Origin: Microbacterium sorbitolivorans
Lineage (GTDB): Bacteria; Actinomycetota; Actinomycetes; Actinomycetales; Microbacteriaceae
DNA length: 64,000 nucleotides
Direction of reading: 5' to 3'
Assembly: GCF_003327285.1 (NCBI RefSeq)
Contig: NZ_KZ848473.1
Coordinates: 744,001 to 808,000, forward strand
This document shows positions 59,371 through 64,000 of the stretch, piece after piece. The position numbers and the translations under genes are program-made. Each line of letters begins with the position of its first letter. Within the stretch, counting starts at the first letter, position 1. Below the pieces are notes generated by a model. It was given only the letters and a program-made list of their open reading frames with translations. It searched no databases and had not been told where the DNA came from.

Positions 59371-59374
<4 letters not shown>
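58685..59374 (-). CDS. CofE-like (F420-0:gamma-glutamyl ligase family) protein
   Basis: The 229 residues match the CofE fold family, with [21 protein letters not shown] near the N-terminus, [19 protein letters not shown] and [15 protein letters not shown]. True CofE adds glutamates to coenzyme F420 using GTP. No other F420 gene is in the window, and the gene is coupled to sigA (ATGA overlap) and followed by murJ, so an amino-acid ligase role in the envelope is a reasonable alternative. The substrate is unknown. Confidence 0.8.
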
Positions 59375-60603
<1,229 letters not shown>

Positions 60604-60801
60604 GTTTCACCTTTCGCCGGGTGCGTCTGGCGCCAGCACCGCGGGTGTGTTCGAACACGATTAATGCCCTTGTCAAGCCTGTGACCCCGGAGGATCGGCC
60701 TGACAACGGCTCGGGCATTCATTCTCTCATACATTCGGCAGGGTCTTGACCCGGCCCATCGTCATATGAGATAACGCGCGCCACGAGCGGGCTATTCCTC
60801 G
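60604..60801. promoter_or_regulatory. sigA upstream region with a 12-bp palindrome
   Basis: The 198-base gap upstream of sigA contains a perfect 12-bp palindrome GTGTTCGAACAC (60647-60658), 44 bases before the start codon, and a TTGACA on the minus strand nearby (60671-60676) without a good -10 at normal spacing. No gene or terminator is evident. Confidence 0.4.
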
Positions 60802-61722
60802 CTAGAGATGAAAGTCGTCGTCCGGCCTGTCGGCGAGAAAGCGCTCGAGCTCGGCCGCGAGCTCGTCGGCGCTCGGCAGCTCCCCCTCGACGAAGCCGTC
60901 GACGGATCCGCGCCGCGCCTGGTCGAACTCCCCCGCCATGTAGGCGTCGAAGCGGCGCTCGAGCGTCGCGATCATCTGCGCGAGCTCGTCGTTATGCGCG
61001 ATCTGGTCGCCGATGCGTTCGAGGTAGTCGCGGCCCTCCTCGCGCAGCGAGTCGAGGGCGAAGACGAGACCCGTCGCGGTCATGATCTTGTCGAACGCGG
61101 CGATGGTCGCTCCGGGGAACGACGTCTCGGCGAGGTAGTGCGGCACGAGCATCACGAAGCCGGCGACGGGGAACCCCTGCTCCGACATCCGGTACTCGAG
61201 CAGGTGGCCGGCGGTCGCGGGCACCTGCGTGCGGGGCTTCCACGCCGAGTGCGCCTGGATCAGCTCGTGGCGGGATCCGCTCACCGTCGTCGCGATGGCG
61301 CGCGTGTGCGGCACGGGCATCGCGATCGCGTGAACCCACGTCATCGTGACGACGTCGTACTCGTCGGCGAGGCGCACGACGAGCTCGCTGAACGCCTCCC
61401 AGGCGAAGTCGGGCTCGTAGCCCGCGAGCAGGAGGAACGGTTGGCCGAGCGCGTCGTGCGCGAGCGAGAGCTCGAGGCGCGGCGGGGTGAAGTCGGAGAG
61501 GTGGTCCTGATCGAAGGTGACGATCGGGCGCCGGGCGCGGTAGTCGAGGAGGGCGTCGTTCGAGAACACGACGACGGGCTGGGGATCCATTTCGTCACGC
61601 AGATAGTCGACGGCGCGCGAGACCGTGGAGCCGGCATCGGTGAAGCCCGTGAGCAGGATGACGAGCGGCAACCGGGGCGGTACGACCGGTGCACTCGCGA
61701 CGCGTTCGAAGATCTCAGGCAT
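60802..61722 (-). CDS. PAC2-family protein
   Basis: The 306-residue actinobacterial PAC2-domain protein is related to proteasome assembly chaperones; its function is not established. The ATG at 61722 (MPEIFERVAS) is chosen over an upstream TTG at 61743. Conserved parts are LVILLTGFTDAGSTVSRAVDYL, YRARRPIVTFDQDHL, FLLLAGYEPDFAWEAF and AGFVMLVPHYLAETSFP. It is divergent from pepA. Confidence 0.88.
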   Translation of the reverse strand: MPEIFERVASAPVVPPRLPLVILLTGFTDAGSTVSRAVDYLRDEMDPQPVVVFSNDALLDYRARRPIVTFDQDHLSDFTPPRLELSLAHDALGQPFLLLAGYEPDFAWEAFSELVVRLADEYDVVTMTWVHAIAMPVPHTRAIATTVSGSRHELIQAHSAWKPRTQVPATAGHLLEYRMSEQGFPVAGFVMLVPHYLAETSFPGATIAAFDKIMTATGLVFALDSLREEGRDYLERIGDQIAHNDELAQMIATLERRFDAYMAGEFDQARRGSVDGFVEGELPSADELAAELERFLADRPDDDFHL

Positions 61723-61781
61723 CCCTCCATCGTAATTCGGCAAACAGGCTCCAGGGCCGTCTCGCCTCCTAGGATGGAAGC

Positions 61782-63269
61782 ATGCCGATTCCTGATATCT
61801 CGATCTCGCATGTTCCCTTCCGCGACACCGAGGCTGACGCCCTCGTTCTCGCCGTCGCCAGCGTCGATGACCTCGACGCCGACCGCTTCCCCGGTCTGCG
61901 CACCGCCCTCGACGCCATCGCGTTCACGGGCAAGAAGGGCTCCTACCAGCGCGTTCACGCACCCGAGTACACCACCAAGCCGCTTGCCGTTGTCGGCCTC
62001 GGCACCGACGCCGACGTGCACGAGGTGCGCGAGCAGATCGGCGCCGGCGTTCGCCAGCTGACCGGTTTCGACACGGTCGCCGTCGACGTCGCCGCCGACA
62101 TCGAGGGCGCCTGGCGAGGCGCCGCCGAGGGCGCGATCCTCGGTGGGTACTCGTTTGACTCGCTCAAGAATCTCACCGACGAGCAGCGCGCATCGTCGCG
62201 CCGCGCGAGCCGCGTGCTCGTGACGGCGCCCGAGGGCGCCTCGGACGACGACCTCGCGCAGGCCCGCGCCGCGGGCGAGGCCGTCGCGCTGGTGAAGGAC
62301 CTCGTGTCGACGCCGGCCGACCGCCAGAGCCCCGCACAGCTCGCAGACTACGCGGCCGAGTCGGTCGCCTCGCTCCCCATCCAGGCCACGATCTGGGACG
62401 AGCGTGCGCTCGAGGAGGGCGGCTTCGGCGGCATCCTCGGCGTCGGCGCCGGATCCGAGCGCCCGCCGCGCCTCGTGCGCCTCGACTACGCACCCGAGGG
62501 CGCCGAGCGCCATGTCGCCCTCGTCGGCAAGGGCATCACCTTCGACACCGGCGGCCTCTCGCTCAAGCCGGCCGCCAGCATGATCGGCATGCAGGAAGAC
62601 ATGACGGGTGCCGCCGAGGTTCTCGCCGTCATCCGCGCCGCCGCCCAGCTGCAGCTGCCGGTGCACGTCACCGCATGGATGTGCATCGCCGACAACATGC
62701 CCTCCGGCAAGGCCACCCGCCCGGGCGACGTGCTCGTCATGGCCGACGGCACGACCGTCGAGGTCACCAACACCGACGCCGAGGGTCGCCTCGTGCTCGC
62801 CGACGGCCTCGTCGCCGCGAGCCGCGAGAACCCCGACGTGATCGTCGATGTCGCGACCCTCACGGGCGCCGTCATCGTCGCCCTCGGCACGCGCCACACC
62901 GGCGTGATGGGTCACGGCGATGGCCCCGACGCCTTCCTCCTCGCCGCCGACCGCACCGGCGAGCACGCCTGGGCCCTGCCGCTCCTCGAGCACATGCAGC
63001 CCTCGCTCGACTCGCGCGTCGCCGACATGCAGAACGCCAACATGGGCGACCGCTCGGCCGGCACCGTCTACGCGGCGCTCTTCCTGCAGCGCTTCATCGG
63101 CCGCGTCGACAACGAGGCCGAGGGCGAGCGCATCCCCTGGGTGCACCTCGACATCGCGGGCAGCGGCATGAGCACGTCGACGCCGTACGGCTTCACCGAC
63201 AAGGGCCCGACCGGATCCTCGACGCGCGCGCTCATCGACTTCGTCGCCGCCGGCGGCGACGTCGCCTAA
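61782..63269 (+). CDS. pepA: Leucyl aminopeptidase
   Basis: This M17 metallo-aminopeptidase has 495 residues and forms hexamers with two metals per site. The catalytic C-terminal domain has VGKGITFDTGGLSLKPA with the metal Lys and Asp, EDMTGAAEVLAVI and the signature NTDAEGRLVLADGL. The N-terminal domain (1-165) is the usual oligomerisation module. It is followed 22 bases later by lpd. Confidence 0.95.
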   Translation: MPIPDISISHVPFRDTEADALVLAVASVDDLDADRFPGLRTALDAIAFTGKKGSYQRVHAPEYTTKPLAVVGLGTDADVHEVREQIGAGVRQLTGFDTVAVDVAADIEGAWRGAAEGAILGGYSFDSLKNLTDEQRASSRRASRVLVTAPEGASDDDLAQARAAGEAVALVKDLVSTPADRQSPAQLADYAAESVASLPIQATIWDERALEEGGFGGILGVGAGSERPPRLVRLDYAPEGAERHVALVGKGITFDTGGLSLKPAASMIGMQEDMTGAAEVLAVIRAAAQLQLPVHVTAWMCIADNMPSGKATRPGDVLVMADGTTVEVTNTDAEGRLVLADGLVAASRENPDVIVDVATLTGAVIVALGTRHTGVMGHGDGPDAFLLAADRTGEHAWALPLLEHMQPSLDSRVADMQNANMGDRSAGTVYAALFLQRFIGRVDNEAEGERIPWVHLDIAGSGMSTSTPYGFTDKGPTGSSTRALIDFVAAGGDVA

Positions 63270-63291
63270 GCCTTAAGGGACGGATCCGCTC

Positions 63292-64000
63292 GTGACGGAC
63301 TTCACCTTCGACCTCGTCGTTCTCGGCGGCGGTAGCGGCGGCTATGCGGCCGCGCTGCGCGCCGCCGAGCTCGGCGCTCGCGCGGTCATCATCGAAAAGG
63401 ACCTCCTCGGGGGCGCCTGCCTGCACCGCGGGTGTGTGCCCACCAAGGCGCTGCTTCACACGGCCGAGGTCGCCGATAGCGTCCGTCACGCGGCCACCGT
63501 CGGCGTCAACGCCACCCTCGACGGCATCGACGCGGCGGCGGCGCTCGAGTGGCGCCGCGCCCTCGTCGCGGGCAAGCACCGTGGGCTGAGCTCGCTCGTG
63601 AAGGCCCGCGGCATCGAGGTCGTCGCGGGCAGCGGCTTCCTCACCTCGGTCGACGGGCGCCCGGCCGTCGCGGTCGGCGACGATCGCTACGTCGGATCCG
63701 ACGTCGTTATCGCGACCGGTTCCTTCTCGCGCACGATCCCCGGCATCGAGCTGTCGGATCGCGTGCTCGACTCCGAGGCCGCCCTGGCGCTCGATTCCGT
63801 GCCCGCCCGCGTCGCCGTCCTCGGCGGCGGGGTCATCGGCGTGGAGTTCGCGAGCGCGTGGCGCTCGCTCGGCGCTGAGGTCACGATCATCGAGGCTCTC
63901 GATCACCTCATCGCGAACGAGGATCCGTCGTCGCGCACCGCGCTCGAAAAGGCGTACCAGCGCCGCGGCATCGCGCTCGAGCTCGGAGCGCGCGTCACGG
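63292..64000 (+). CDS. lpdA: Dihydrolipoyl dehydrogenase (partial, C-terminus off window)
   Basis: This flavoprotein disulfide reductase is the E3 of 2-oxoacid dehydrogenase complexes. GTG 63292 (VTDFTFDLVVLGGG) starts the FAD-binding fold GGGSGGYAAALRAAELG; the redox disulfide is GGACLHRGCVPTKALL; the NAD fold begins at RVAVLGGGVIGVEFASAW. About 236 codons are in the window. The gene order pepA-lpd is common in actinobacteria. Confidence 0.92.
   Translation, partial: MTDFTFDLVVLGGGSGGYAAALRAAELGARAVIIEKDLLGGACLHRGCVPTKALLHTAEVADSVRHAATVGVNATLDGIDAAAALEWRRALVAGKHRGLSSLVKARGIEVVAGSGFLTSVDGRPAVAVGDDRYVGSDVVIATGSFSRTIPGIELSDRVLDSEAALALDSVPARVAVLGGGVIGVEFASAWRSLGAEVTIIEALDHLIANEDPSSRTALEKAYQRRGIALELGARVT

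Noticed and set aside
60746..60775. TTGACC and GATAAC pair as a plus-strand promoter
   Set aside because: No rightward gene follows; the next gene on that strand starts about 1 kb away beyond the PAC2 gene.

Overview
The window is a high-GC actinobacterial chromosome segment, most likely Microbacteriaceae. It carries core genes in familiar actinobacterial order (thrS-HIT, pdxS-pdxT, yebC-ruvC-ruvA-ruvB-yajC), the actinobacteria-specific DUF3159-DUF3710-dut-DUF3093-DUF4193-sepH block, GTG starts, ATGA/GTGA start-stop overlaps and a Lys/Ala-rich principal sigma factor. I see no rRNA, CRISPR array, transposase or phage gene. The hexamer GGATCC is strikingly over-represented throughout.

Layout. 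1-8.2 kb: Holliday-junction genes ruvCAB with yajC, yebC, an L,D-transpeptidase, pyridoxal kinase, the PLP synthase pdxST and a divergent MocR/PdxR regulator with a near-perfect palindrome between them. 8.2-14.4 kb: an accessory block bounded by two 74-bp palindromic repeats in the same orientation. It holds a CUT1-type ABC importer without an ATPase, an NtaA/DszA-like flavin monooxygenase and a DszC/SfnB-like flavoenzyme. It lies where pgsA and the PIM genes sit between the HIT gene and pdxS in mycobacteria. 14.4-24.8 kb: HIT (Ap4A phosphorylase type), thrS, DedA, five tRNA genes with a tRNA-like remnant, a LURP-one-like protein, a YdcF protein, an aldo/keto reductase, amt with a GlnR-type box, zapE and an alpha/beta hydrolase. 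24.8-40.1 kb: DUF3000, RNase D, FadA/FadB beta-oxidation pair, dxs, acnA, the DUF3159-to-sepH block and a phosphodiesterase. 40.2-47.8 kb: topoisomerase IV parC and parE separated by an EamA exporter, LysR regulator and TIGR01777 epimerase.

47.8-53.1 kb: a small zinc-ribbon protein, then a co-directional five-gene set: secreted phosphodiester glycosidase, GT2-GtrA fusion, DUF4956 membrane protein, VTC-type polyphosphate polymerase domain and an Asp-rich beta-helix lipoprotein. The last three are translationally coupled. This looks like a polyanion/surface-polymer synthesis system.

53.2-60.6 kb: a cell-envelope cluster with two tandem alanine-racemase-like genes that carry complementary halves of the active site (Lys in one, Tyr and Met-Asp in the other), two divergent sugar-transfer-type ATP-grasp paralogs, murJ, and a CofE-like glutamate-ligase-family gene fused by a 4-bp overlap to the end of sigA. 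I infer a heteromeric racemase feeding amino-acid ligation into the envelope, possibly the B-type peptidoglycan of this family. 60.8-64.0 kb: PAC2 protein, leucyl aminopeptidase and the start of dihydrolipoyl dehydrogenase.
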